This document shows, in pieces, positions 1-15,706 of a stretch of DNA of 64,000 nucleotides. Every line of letters begins with the position of its first letter. Position 1 is the stretch's first letter. Below the pieces are notes generated by a model. The model made no database searches. It saw only the letters and a program-made list of their open reading frames with translations, and was not told the DNA's origin. A program made the translations under genes and the position numbers. Source of the DNA: Cherax quadricarinatus (lineage: Eukaryota; Arthropoda; Malacostraca; Decapoda; Parastacidae); contig NC_091298.1 of NCBI RefSeq assembly GCF_038502225.1, positions 32,537,295 through 32,601,294 of the forward strand. The letters run 5' to 3'.

Positions 1-223
1 CATATTTCAAATCCTACCTTTCTAATAAGAACATAAGAGCATAAGAAAGAAGGAACACTGCAACAGGCCTACTGACCCATGCGAAGTAGGTCCATGTCCC
101 CCCGCGGATTAGACCAATGACCCCCTCCCCCGGATTAGCTCCATGACCCACCCAGTCTGATCATCTCCACTCAAGGATGGAGCACTGCACCAGACCCAGC
201 AGCACAAGCTAGTCATGTCCAAC

Positions 224-3154
224 TCACACCAGCCGACACCCACTCGTGTATTTATCTAACCTATTTTTAAAACTACACAACGTTTTAGCCTCAATAACTG
301 TACTCGGGAGTTTGTTCCACTCATCCACAACTCTATTACCGAACCAGTGCTTTCCTATATCCTTTCTGAATTTGAATTTTTCCAACTTGAAACCATTGCT
401 GTGAGTTCTGTCTTGGCTGGAAATTTTCAGCATGCTATTTACATCCCCTATATTTATTCCTGTTTTCCATTTATACACCTCGATCATATCCCCCCTAATT
501 CTATGCCTTTCGAGAGAGTGCAGATTCAGGGCCCTCAGTCTATCCTCTTAGGGAAGATTTCTGATACATGGGATCATCTTTGTCATCCTCCTCTGTACGT
601 TTTCCAGAGCATTTATATCCATTCTGCAATACGGTGACCAGAACTGAGCGGCATAGTCTAAATGAGGCCTAACCAAGGATATATAGAGTTGAAGAACAAC
701 CTGAGGACTTCTATTATTTATACTTCTAGATATGAAGCCAAGAATTCTGTTAGCTTTCTTGCGAACACTAATGCACTGTTGTCTTGGTTTTAGATAACTG
801 CTAACCAGAACTTCTAAATCCTTTTCACAATCAGTAGTATTAAGATCTACATTATTTAGTTTATATGTGGCATGGTTATTTACCTGTCCAACATTTAGAA
901 CTTTGCGTTTGTCAATATTAAACTGCATCTGCCATTTCTCCGACCATTGCATCAGTCTATTCAAATCATCCTGGAGTGCTCTAGTGTCCTCATTAGAATG
1001 AATTGGACGGCCTATTTTGGTGTCAACAGCAAATTTGTTTATGTCGCTATTTATTCCCTCATCTATGTCGTTTATGTAAATTGTGAACAACAACGGGCCC
1101 AACACTAACCCCTGAGGAACACCGCTTGTGACGTGCCCCCATTCTGATTTCTCCCCATTTATGCAAACTCTCTGCTGCCTATTTGTCAGCCATGCCTCTA
1201 CCCAGGAAAAAATTTCTCCTATTCCGTGTGCCTTAAGTTTCCTCAATAGCCTCTGATGTGGAACTCTATCGAAAGCCTTACTGAAGTCCATGTACACAAT
1301 ATCATATTCATTACCATGATCTACCTCCTCAAACACCTTAGTGAAAAAAGTTAGTAAATTCATAAGACAGGAACGCCCCTTTGTAAAACCGTGTTGAGAT
1401 TCATTAATCAATCTGTACCTATCAAGATGGCTATGAATTGCTACGGCAATTATTAATTCCATAAATTTTCGCACTATGGAGGTAACGCTGATTGGTCAAT
1501 AGTTCGAAACCATGGATCCGTCACCTGCCATTTTCCACTTATCAGGCACTATGCCAGTTTGTAGTGATATGTTGAAAAGATTAGCCAAAGGTATGCTAAG
1601 TTCCTCTTTACATTCCTTTAACACCCTTGCAAACAGTTCATCAGGGCCTGGGGATTTGTTAGGTTTTAGTTTCTCTATTTGTCTGACGACCATGTCACTA
1701 GTTACAGCAATCGTGCTTAGTTTATTATCATCCTGTTCTACCTAATCTATTATTTCAGGAATATCGCTAGCATTTTCCTGAGTGAAAACTTAGAGGAAGT
1801 AGGTATTGAGAATTTCACACACATCCTTATCACTGTCAGTGATCTGACCAGAGTTACTCTTAAGTGGGCCAATCTTGTCCCTAATCTTACTTTTGTATAC
1901 CTGAAAGAATCCTTTTGGGTTAGTCTTTGAATCCCTTGCGACCTTAGCCTCATAATCCCTTTTTGCTTTTCTTATTCCTTTCTTTATTTCTCTCTTTAAC
2001 TTAATATATTGATTTCTTAACTGCCCATCCCCTCTTTTGATACGCCTATATATGCCTCTCTTTTGACAAATGAGATGTTTTAATCTATTGTTCATCCATT
2101 TGGGATCATTTTTGTTATATCTAATTTCCCTACTCGGAACAAAAGTTGTCTGGGCATCTAGAACTATGCTCTGAAAAACATCATATTGGCAACCAAGATC
2201 ACCTACCTGACCCATAGTCAGGACATCCCAATTTAGCCCACCCAGGTAATTTTTCAGTCCCATGAAGTCGGCCAAGCGAAAATCTGGGACAGAGATTTGA
2301 TTGCAGTTATCTGGATAATTCCATGATATATTGAAACTAAGTGATCTGTGATCACTTTCCCCAAGCTTATCATTAACCTCAAGATTATTAATAAGTGAAT
2401 ATTTGTTGGTAAGAACCAAGTCAAGCAGATTGTTTCCTCTAGTTGGTTCTGTCACAACCTGTTCTAAAAAGCAATCTTGAACCGTATCATGAAAGTCACT
2501 AGACTCAAGATTTCCTGTCATATTGTTCCAATTATTTTGTCTAAAGTTAAAATCTCCCATTATCACAACATTTTAATATCTAGATGCCTTATGAATTTCG
2601 TCCCATAACAGCTTACTCCACTCCCTATCAAGGTTTGGGGGCCTATAAATCACACTCAAAATTAATTTGCAATGTTCCTCGAGAAACTGTAGCCAAACAG
2701 ATTCTGTGTTCGATGTTTCTAATCTTATATCATGTCTAAGACAACAATTTAAATTTTCTCTGACGTACATCGCCGCTCCACCACCCTTCCTGTTGACCCT
2801 ATCAGTGCGGAATAGTTTATAACCCTGTATGTTGCATTCAGAAGGCATTTCTCCATCTTTCAGGTTGAACCAGGTTTCTGTTATACCAATAATATCTATA
2901 TTACCTACACTTGCAAGTAATCTTAGCTCATCTATCTTATTTCTTAGACTCCTACTATTTGTATAGTATACCTTAAGGGAGCTAGTCATTCGTTGCCCTT
3001 TACTATCTCTCTTTGTTTGTTGATCAATTAATTTGCCATTACTAGCAACTTTATTTTGAATATTGTCTTTTAAACATATCCCTGAGGTATCCCGGTAATA
3101 ACTGCTGTTTTTAACCCTAATGCTGCAGCCTGATTGTTTCCCGCAAACACCCAT
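224..3154 (-). pseudogene. LINE ORF2: endonuclease-reverse transcriptase (broken)
   Basis: ORF2 starts at ATG 3154 (MGVCGKQSG), 15 bases after ORF1 ends. In order it holds an exonuclease-endonuclease-phosphatase domain (GITETWFN, VIYRPPN, IMGDFNFRQ, GESDHRSLSF; about 2300-2950), a linker, and an RT domain (KPNKSPGPDEL, SQHGFTKGRSC, YMDFSKAFDRVPH, SGVPQGLVLGP; about 900-1690), then a C-terminal domain ending with FKNRLDKY. Damage includes a nonsense codon at 2573-2575 between RPPN and GDFN, a frameshift near 1790, a deletion of about 24 bases after KWKMA together with a stop near 1496, and a frameshift near 548. The RT catalytic box reads FAVD rather than the expected FADD (near 1025), so one metal-binding Asp is lost. 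Confidence 0.85.
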
Positions 3155-3168
3155 ACCTCTATAATCTA

Positions 3169-4021
3169 TCAGTTTAAATTCCTAGACAAGTCATCATTTA
3201 CCCTCTTTTTCGAATTGGCTAATTCAACCACTCCATCCCCAGAGAGATGAACCCCATCCCTTGCATATATATCACGTTTGCCAAAGAATAGGTCCCAGTT
3301 ATCAATGAATGGGATTGCAAGTTCCTTGCAGTAGCTGTCTAGCCAGCAATTTATACCAATTGCCCTAGACATCCATTCATTGTCCACTCCCTTTCTAGGC
3401 AAGATGCTACATATGACTGGGATCCCTCCCTTAGACCTAACTACTTCTATGGCTGACCTGTACTTATCCAGCAGTTCCTCTCTCCTGCCCTTCTTAATGT
3501 CATTACCCCAGCACTAAGACAGATAATGGGCTTGTTCCCATTACCTGCCATAATATTATCCAATCTGCTGACTATGTCACCAACACCAGCTCCAGGAAGG
3601 CACACTCTCTGTCTTACCTTTCTGTCTCTGTTACAAAATGCACGGTCCATATATCTTACCTGAGAATCGCCTACTATTAAAATATTCTTACCTCGATTAA
3701 CAGGGGAATCAGTGGTATCTAAACCTCACTAACCACTGAAGTACACTCGTCTTGGAGAACAGAGAATCGATTTCCTACCTTCACATCTTCTCTATTAACT
3801 CTCCTCATCTTCCTTCTTCCTGAACTGTGAACCACTTGCCACTTAAAGTGGCTGCCACTATCACTGCTGGTGACCATTTCCTCCTTACCGGCTATATCCT
3901 TCTCACACTCACTCCCAAACTCATCTATGCGAAGCTTCAGCCTCCTATTTTCCTCCTGAAGAAGTAGAATCTCATTCTTCAACACTTGAACCTGAGATTC
4001 TAAAACACTACAACAAGCCAT
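3169..4021 (-). pseudogene. LINE ORF1 with SGNH/GDSL esterase-like domain (broken)
   Basis: The start is the ATG at 4021 (MACCSVLES), the same start as in copy 2. The N-terminal 45 residues are rich in Leu, Glu and Lys in a heptad-like pattern (LESQVQVLK, LLLQEENRR), suggesting a coiled coil for self-association. The C-terminal part has esterase blocks: VGDSQ (nucleophile Ser), a region that should read GGND, and RDGVHLS (Asp and His). Two one-base losses break it, one near 3719 just before the esterase domain and one in the G run near 3510 that destroys the GGND block. Known CR1/L2 ORF1 esterases are thought to help retrotransposition; the substrate is unknown. It lies just upstream of ORF2 on the same strand. 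Confidence 0.8.
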
Positions 4022-4125
4022 GGTGCTTGGTAACAGCCCACGCTAACTCCCAAGAGCTTAGGCAGGTATGACAGCAGGTGACCACTGACCTCAACGTACT
4101 GAGCTATGTCATGAGCTATGTCACT

Positions 4126-5330
4126 GGGGAGCTCCCTAAATCATAGACCAACAGCCTCATTATTCCCTTTCCGAAGCCCAATCAACAAAACTCATTTCGT
4201 CCAATATCCCTTACTAGCTGCTTGTGTAAAATTTTCGAAAGGATGATTCTTAATCGTCTTATGCACAGAATTAAGCAGTTCTTGTCTCCCCGGTTGCATG
4301 GCTTCATGCATGGATGGAGTGTGCATCATTTCATTACCACCTTTCTCACTCTGCACACTGACAGCTCATACACTACCTTCCTTGACCTTAAATCCACTTT
4401 TGATGTAGCCAACGGACATGTAATCATTAGTGAACTTGCCAGAATGGATGCTGGAGGATGGCTTCTCCGCTGGATTAAAGGCTACCTGTCCAATAGAAAG
4501 TCGTCTGTGTTGTTCCAGGGACATAGAAGTGTAAATGAAGATTTTTAATTAGGAACCTCACAGGGAGGTGTGAGTAAGGCATCAATATTCTAATTAATGC
4601 CTTACTTAATGCTATGCCTAGCCAGTCCATCATTATATGATTAGTTTTGCTGATGATATAATGATTCACACCACCGGATTCTCCAACACCCAAAACATTC
4701 TTAATCATGTACTAGCCTCGTGTCAGGACCTGGGGTTAATAATCTCAGGGGATAAAACAAAGATACTCAACAGGCGTCCTCCTCGGCAGAGAGGCACAGT
4801 TCGTCAGATCCAGTTGCTTGATGGGTCTCTTCTAGAATATGTAAGCCGATACAGGTATCTAGGCTTTGAGGTTCCACTACTTGGACCTGTTGTAACGAGA
4901 CTGTCGCCAATACAAATAAAGGCTGAGAGCACTTAGAGTTGTGGTAGGTTTTCATCCCAGGTATGGTGCTAATGTTAAAATTGTGAAAATGATGTATCTT
5001 GCTTATATTAGATCATTGGTTGATTATGCGGCGCCACTACTTGCACTCGTGTCTGACTGGACGCTTGGAGGGCTGGAAAAACTGCAAAACGAAGGAATGA
5101 GAATCATCCTAGGATGCCCTCGTACTACCAAGATTTTAAATATGTTGAAAGAGCTTAATATTCCAAGCATTAGAGATCGTGTTACTGAAAGAAATATCCT
5201 TATTGGGGTCAATATGCTTAGGTTAACCCATTCAAACCCCTGCACAGAAGCCCTCCAAACTTTCCTCAGCACTAGTGAACATCCTTCCAGATGGATCGAA
5301 AAAAACTGGAACTGACCTCCACATGAACCA
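4126..5330 (+). pseudogene. RT fragment of a second non-LTR family (I/Jockey-like)
   Basis: Plus-strand reverse transcriptase fragment, 5' truncated next to the 5' end of the CR1/L2 copy. Visible RT blocks are FRPISLTSCLCKIFERMI (about 4195-4245), LHGFMHGWSVHHF, TTFLDLKSTFDVAN (motif A-like, 4374-4410), LGTSQGGVSKASIF (motif B, 4551-4592, with a stop before it) and ISFADDIMIHTT (motif C, 4640-4675, both Asp present). The C-terminal part (4941-5315) has YIRSLVDYAAP and KLQNEGMRIILGCPRTT, a thumb-like region. Stops and frame changes separate the pieces, so it is dead. It differs from the other LINE families here. I place it in the I/Jockey group from the GTxQGG form of motif B, with low certainty about the clade. 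Confidence 0.75.
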
Positions 5331-5430
5331 GCTACATGATTTATGTCAAGTTAGACAAGAGACACTTCCCTGCTCCATGGGATATTATCCCATTCCAAAC
5401 TACCATTCCTCCATTTCCAACCAAAACTCT

Positions 5431-5736
5431 TCTGAAATCTAATCAAATCAAATCAAATCAAGTTTATTCTCTATAAGGGTTACAATGTGGGGTTTACAGG
5501 ATTTGGATATTGTGTGGTTTACATGTTATAAAATACTAATTACAGAGGGGGCCACTAGGACACCTAGCATGGCTAGGCATTTCGGGCAGACTTAGATTAA
5601 TTCTTAACATTAAATCCTTACAGATTATGGTATTAAGGCTAAGTGACTACATTATAATTTGTGAGTTTAGCAATGTGAATGCTTTTGTTTTAGCACAATA
5701 CAAAGTGTCTATATTGGAGTATCATAGGCAAACTTA

Positions 5737-5738
<2 letters not shown>
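5431..5738 (-). repeat. Probable LINE 3' end with (AATCA)n tail
   Basis: The stretch opens with about five AATCA units followed by AAGTTTATTC. Read on the minus strand this is a 3' end GAATAAACTT followed by (TGATT)n, the kind of short-repeat tail seen on CR1-group LINEs. The 49882 and 56706 loci in this window also have AAGTTTATTC next to a short tandem repeat, which supports a related 3' end. No coding sequence is visible in the 300 bases, so only 3' UTR would be present. Confidence 0.4.
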
Positions 5739-5818
<80 letters not shown>

Positions 5819-5824
5819 TATATA
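5739..5824. repeat. (TA)n microsatellite
   Basis: About 43 TA units, near the end broken by one AATA. It directly abuts the left terminal inverted repeat of the MITE at 5825. Confidence 0.95.
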
Positions 5825-6210
5825 TGTCGTGCCGAATAGGCAGAACTTGCGATTTTGGCTTAAATAGCAACGCTCATCTTGCCATATAGGACAAGCGAAA
5901 ATTTGTGTATGCAATAATTTCACCCAAATCCTTCTGAACCTAACGAAAAAAATATATTTCACTGTGCTTGTTTAGTATTAAATTACTGTAAACAAATCTA
6001 AAATATATTTAGTTGGGTTAGGCTAAAATAAATTGTTCTTGTTATAATAAGGTTAGGTAGGTTTTCTAAGATTCTTTTGGTGATAAATTAAAATTTTTTA
6101 CATTAACATTAATGAAAAAAATATATCTTTAAACATATAAAAGAAAATTTCAGAAAGGAGTTAATTTTAAATGAGTTCTTGCTAATTGACCAGTTTTACA
6201 TATTCGGCAC

Positions 6211-6214
<4 letters not shown>
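5825..6214. mobile_element. MITE with 14-bp TIRs, TA-flanked (copy 1)
   Basis: A 390-bp non-coding element. Its left end TGTCGTGCCGAATA (5825-5838) is repeated in perfect inverted form at the right end, TATTCGGCACGACA (6201-6214). Both ends are flanked by TA. The interior is AT-rich and has no ORF. A second, truncated and inverted copy lies at 11625-11978, which shows this is a dispersed family. TIRs with TA targets fit a Tc1/mariner-type non-autonomous element; that superfamily call is inference because no transposase is present. Confidence 0.8.
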
Positions 6215-6277
<63 letters not shown>

Positions 6278-6300
6278 TATATATAATATATATATATATA

Positions 6301-6335
<35 letters not shown>

Positions 6336-6348
6336 TTTTTTTTTTTTT
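6213..6348. repeat. Imperfect (TA)n with terminal T run
   Basis: (TA)n with several AATA, GTA and TT interruptions, ending in a run of 13 T at about 6336-6348. The T run joins the 3' end of the minus-strand RTE-type LINE, so on that strand the order is element, A run, (TA)n. Confidence 0.9.
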
Positions 6349-8815
<2,467 letters not shown>

Positions 8816-8819
8816 GATA

Positions 8820-9170
8820 TTGCTTTTATGAACTACAGTTTTGCTGGAAGGATTGTCTGTGTTAGAATACTTTAGTGATGCTGGAATACTGCATGACATC
8901 ATACGATGTGCAATGAAACACTAGTCCTGCTGGAAACCATAGCCTCTGTTACAAACTTTAATCTTGCTGCAGGATATATTCTCATTTGGAAACTCCATTC
9001 TTGCTGGAAATCATATTATCTGTAATGATGCCTTGTCGCGCCCTAAGCCACATCCTGCCTAAAGATTTCTATTAACGCTGAAAGTCATATTTTATTTAAA
9101 AAACTCCGGTCCATCTGGAAGTCATACCATGTGTAAGAAATTCCAGTTTTCCGAGTTCTTAAATAAAAGC
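8820..9170. repeat. Strongly decayed tandem repeat, roughly 45-60 bp period
   Basis: The core TTGCTGGAA or CTGGAAATCATA returns repeatedly (near 8843, 8881, 8925, 9000, 9115), each time followed by CAT and TGTAA-like words and preceded by AAACTCCAGT-like words. Spacing varies and divergence is high, so this looks like an old minisatellite. Confidence 0.5.
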
Positions 9171-9954
9171 TGCCTTTAATCTCGAATGTAAATACACACT
9201 AACTCACTGATATATAAATGCTGTCATGTCGATGTTACCTAACTTCGCATAACCTTAACATACCTAAGTACCTCGGTCATGTACTGACTTTTAATTCCAA
9301 AATGTATATTTTGTCTATCTGACAGCTTGCTTTCTTGAGGCGAATTAAGAGTAAAGCGTGAGGAACACTGTGCTTTTCATAATAACGAATTTCCATTTAT
9401 TTAATATATTTTACAATACTGTTTGAAGAGAAACAGTGAATTTTTTTATGTTAAATAAAATAAATGATAAAAAATGCTTTTACTTGAGAGTTATGGGTAA
9501 AAATGCACTGCCCCTTGGTCTGATGTAACCCACATTTCCAGTCAGTTCAAGATGATGTGCTACCATCAAAATAAATGACAATCAGTGTGATCTGAAAGGT
9601 TCCAGTACCTGAGAATACAATGCTCTGCTGGATTATTGATCCTAAGTATATCATCCATCGACACTGGGAAACTACTTGCCATTAGGAATAAATACAACAG
9701 GGAATTTCAATACTTGCTTGCAGAAAATGCGAGGAGAACTATTTCTACAGTACTGACTTTACTTTTAATAAAAAAGTTCAATAAATTTGATCCTAAAACA
9801 AACTTTTGTTATTCTTAAGCATTTTTACGTTCATTTTCGGGTATGGGTTAAATGTTCATATCCTTAATGCTGTCAGTACGTTAGGTACATTGTACACAAG
9901 TGACTAACGTTACGTAGGACACATCTGTGTATACAAATATGGTACCAACCAACC
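9171..9954. other. No recognisable feature
   Basis: No supported gene or repeat. The short open frame at 9636-9818 has no recognisable motif. Confidence 0.6.
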
Positions 9955-10285
9955 AAGCTCGTGGCTTGGTAGGTAGCGTCCTCAGCTCGCAAACTGAGGG
10001 TCTGTGATCGATCCTTGGAAAGGGTGAAACGTTGTGAATGTTTCCTTACAGCTGCTGTCCCTGTTCACCAAGGAGTAAAAATTACCTGCGTGTTTACCGA
10101 CAGTTGTGGGTCGCATTCTGGAAGACAAGGCTAACCTAAATTACCCGAGATGCTCTGCATAACCAAGGGCTTATTATATGGTATGTCAGTGATATCAGGT
10201 ACATCTGTAACAGCTGAATCAAGTTTTTGTAAAAATAAAGAATATTATTATTATTATTATTACTATTATTATTATTATTATATTG
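9955..10285 (+). mobile_element. tRNA-derived SINE with (ATT)n tail
   Basis: The head resembles a tRNA: an A-box-like TGGCTTGGTAGG at 9962, an anticodon-arm-like CCTCAG/CTGAGG stem (9980-9999), and a degenerate B-box around GTGATCGATCC (10003-10013). A tRNA-unrelated body of about 220 bases follows, and the copy ends in (ATT)n at about 10243-10285. This order is the classical SINE layout. The source tRNA cannot be named securely. Confidence 0.65.
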
Positions 10286-10499
10286 TTCTTTGTTCATGAT
10301 CAAGGGAGGGGCGATAAATTCTTAATTTTCTCTAAGAAAAGATTATACTCTTCATTTCTAGATTCTGGAACAAACTTCCAGGCTATGTATAATACTTTAT
10401 GATACACCAATCATTACGATATGACTCAGACACTGCTAAGTACTGCTACGTAAATTGGCAACACATGCAACAAGATTTGTCAGAATGAATCGCCAGCTC

Positions 10500-10570
10500 A
10501 TTATTCGATATGAGGACCTTTGTGGAGTGAGGTGAATGCTCTGACCGCTGAGCTACAGGTCACTCCGGAA
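10500..10570 (-). repeat. tRNA-like fragment (SINE head or tRNA pseudogene)
   Basis: On the minus strand GTAGCTCAGCGGTCAGAGC (10538-10556) is an excellent A-box/D-arm match, and ATATCGAATAA about 35 bases later resembles a degraded T-loop. The acceptor stem does not close, so I do not call a functional tRNA. Confidence 0.45.
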
Positions 10571-11597
10571 AGTTATATCACAATAGTGTCACCGGCCCGT
10601 AACTCTTGTCTTGAAGTCAATTAATGTTGTCACAAATCCATTAAAAAATTTCCAGCCGTTGTAATGCAGCGACCACAATTACAGCTGTGGCCAAGAATAG
10701 CCCAGAAAATTTGAAAATGTTGCTCAATGGGAAACCAATTCTCTCCTTCCAATTAATTTATATCCAGGTATCTAATCACTACTGTGTGCATAAAGGCGGA
10801 TTAATGGAGTCTTTTCCCAATTGTTCAAACCCACCCAAGAATACCCTTGATTGCTAGGGGACTGTACTAACGAACCCACTGAGGGTTGCTGGTGATCAAG
10901 AGAGGAGAGCTGATGAATACATTATCCGGTGGACAGAGTGTAGCCCAATATACTTCCTGAAGATTTTTCTGTTTTATAACGTAATCAAGTAAACTACCGA
11001 ATATCAAAAAAGATGCGTGTACAACACATAACTGGGATATCAGTATAATCTACAAGTCACCAGGATGCAGAATGAGTTTTTGTCATAACCACTTAACTAA
11101 TCTACATAATCACATTCAAATACTTATTTTTCTAACTTTCTAACATTGTTCTCTAAAATGTAAATATATAACTACAATCAATTTTGCAAAAAAATGTGGT
11201 TTTATGAAAACTTCAGAGTATATTCAGAAGATAGATACATTTATCAGATCATGTACTGTTAGCGAAAATAAGACATAAATACATAAACTCGAAATATCAA
11301 TAAAATTCAAAGAAAAATATATTCTGAAATTTCTTTAAATAATGAGTACAGCAGTGCATGTTAATGCTGTAAAACATAATCTATGTAAAAAGTATTCTCT
11401 GTTATATAATATCACTTATAAACGCTTACCTAGACAGCTGTAAATATGAATGGGCACTAAGTGGAGAGTCTGATGTAGCGAGCGAATCATCACTTTGCTG
11501 GTTGAGGCGGTGATGAGAGATCACTCACACTTATGCATGGCCAAAACAGATATTTCTAAGATTAATATAAAATAACAAGAAAATAATTAATGTTTAG
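10571..11597. other. No recognisable feature
   Basis: AT-rich, without supported genes or repeats. Confidence 0.6.
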
Positions 11598-11624
11598 AAC
11601 ATGCTGCTTTGGCCGGCCTCATGG
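11598..11624 (-). repeat. Short fragment of the 47-kb tRNA-SINE family
   Basis: ATGCTGCTTTGGCC and GCCTCATGGTG match the SINE copies at 47375-47400. The fragment stops exactly where the MITE copy begins. Confidence 0.55.
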
Positions 11625-14796
<3,172 letters not shown>

Positions 14797-14839
14797 GCTA
14801 AGGTCAGTGGTCACCTGCGGTGGGCTGTTACCAAGCACC

Positions 14840-15694
14840 ATGGCTTGCTGTAGTGTTTTAGAATCTCAGGTTCAAGTTTTGAAGAAGGAGACTCTACTTC
14901 TTCAGGAGGAAAATAGGAGACGGAAGCTTTGCCTAGATGAGTTTGGGAGCGAGTGTGAGAAGGATTTAGCTGGAAAGGAGGAAATGGTCACCAGCAGTGA
15001 TAGTGGCAGCCGCTTTAAGTGGCAAGTGGTTCACAGTTCAGGAAGGAGGAAGATGAGGAGAGTTAATAGAGAAGATGTGAAGATAGGAAATCGATTCTCT
15101 GTTCTCCAATACTAGTGTACTTCAGTGGTTAGTGAGATTGAGGGTACCACTATTTCCCCTGCTAATCAAGGTAAGAATATTTTAATAGTAGGCGATTCTC
15201 AGGTAAGATATATGGACTGTGCATTTTGTAACAGAGACAGAAAGGTCAGACAGAGAGTGTGCCTTCCTGGAGCTGGTGTTGGTGACATAGTCAGCAGGTT
15301 GGATAATATTATGGCAGGTAATGGGACCAAGCCCATTATCTGTCTTAGTGCTGGGGGTAATGACATTGGGAAGGGCAGGAGAGAGGAGCGTCTGGATAAG
15401 TACAGGTTAGCCATAGAAGTAGTTAGGTCTAAGGGAGGGATCCCAGTCATATGTAGCATCTTGCCTAGAAAGGGAGTGGGAAAGGAATGGATGTCTAGGG
15501 CAATTGGTATAAATTGCTGGCTAGACAGGTACTGCAAGGAACTTGCAATCCCATTCACTGATAGCTGGGACCTATTTTTTGGCAAACGTGATATGTATGC
15601 AAGGGATGGGGTTCATCTCTCTAGGGATGGAGTCGTTGCATTAGCCAATTCAATTGAGAGGGTAAATGATGACTTGTCTAGGAATTTAAACTGA
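14840..15694 (+). pseudogene. LINE ORF1, esterase-like, one in-frame stop
   Basis: A 284-residue frame interrupted only by TAG at codon 92 (15113-15115), where copy 1 has a sense codon. Residues 5-45 look like a coiled coil (LESQVQVLK, LLLQEENRR). Residues 110-265 form an SGNH-hydrolase-like domain: GDS at 118-120 (nucleophile Ser120), GGND at 172-175 (oxyanion-hole block), and DGVH at 256-259 (Asp256 and His259). All catalytic positions are present, so apart from the stop this domain is better preserved than in copy 1. ORF1 is followed by the remnant of ORF2 after about 15 bases. Confidence 0.85.
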
Positions 15695-15706
15695 TAGATT
15701 ATAGAG

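Larger units (their letters stand above)
25..4110 (-). mobile_element. CR1/L2-type LINE, copy 1 (nearly full length, dead)
   Basis: Non-LTR retrotransposon read on the minus strand. It carries an ORF1 with an SGNH-esterase-like domain (3169-4021), an ORF2 with endonuclease and reverse transcriptase (224-3154), and a 3' UTR (about 25-220). Its boundaries come from comparison with the plus-strand copy at 14797-18807: the two share sequence from a GGTCAGTGGTCACCTG block just upstream of ORF1 down to a 3' end made of short TTATGTTCT-like repeats. Esterase-type ORF1 proteins are known from CR1/L2-group LINEs, which is why I place it there. Multiple frameshifts and stops make it non-functional. The left flank is only 24 bases, so a target-site duplication cannot be tested. 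Confidence 0.85.

Noticed and set aside
10500..10570. Functional tRNA gene
   Set aside because: The A-box is good but the T-arm and acceptor stem do not close, and SINE heads of similar type are common here.
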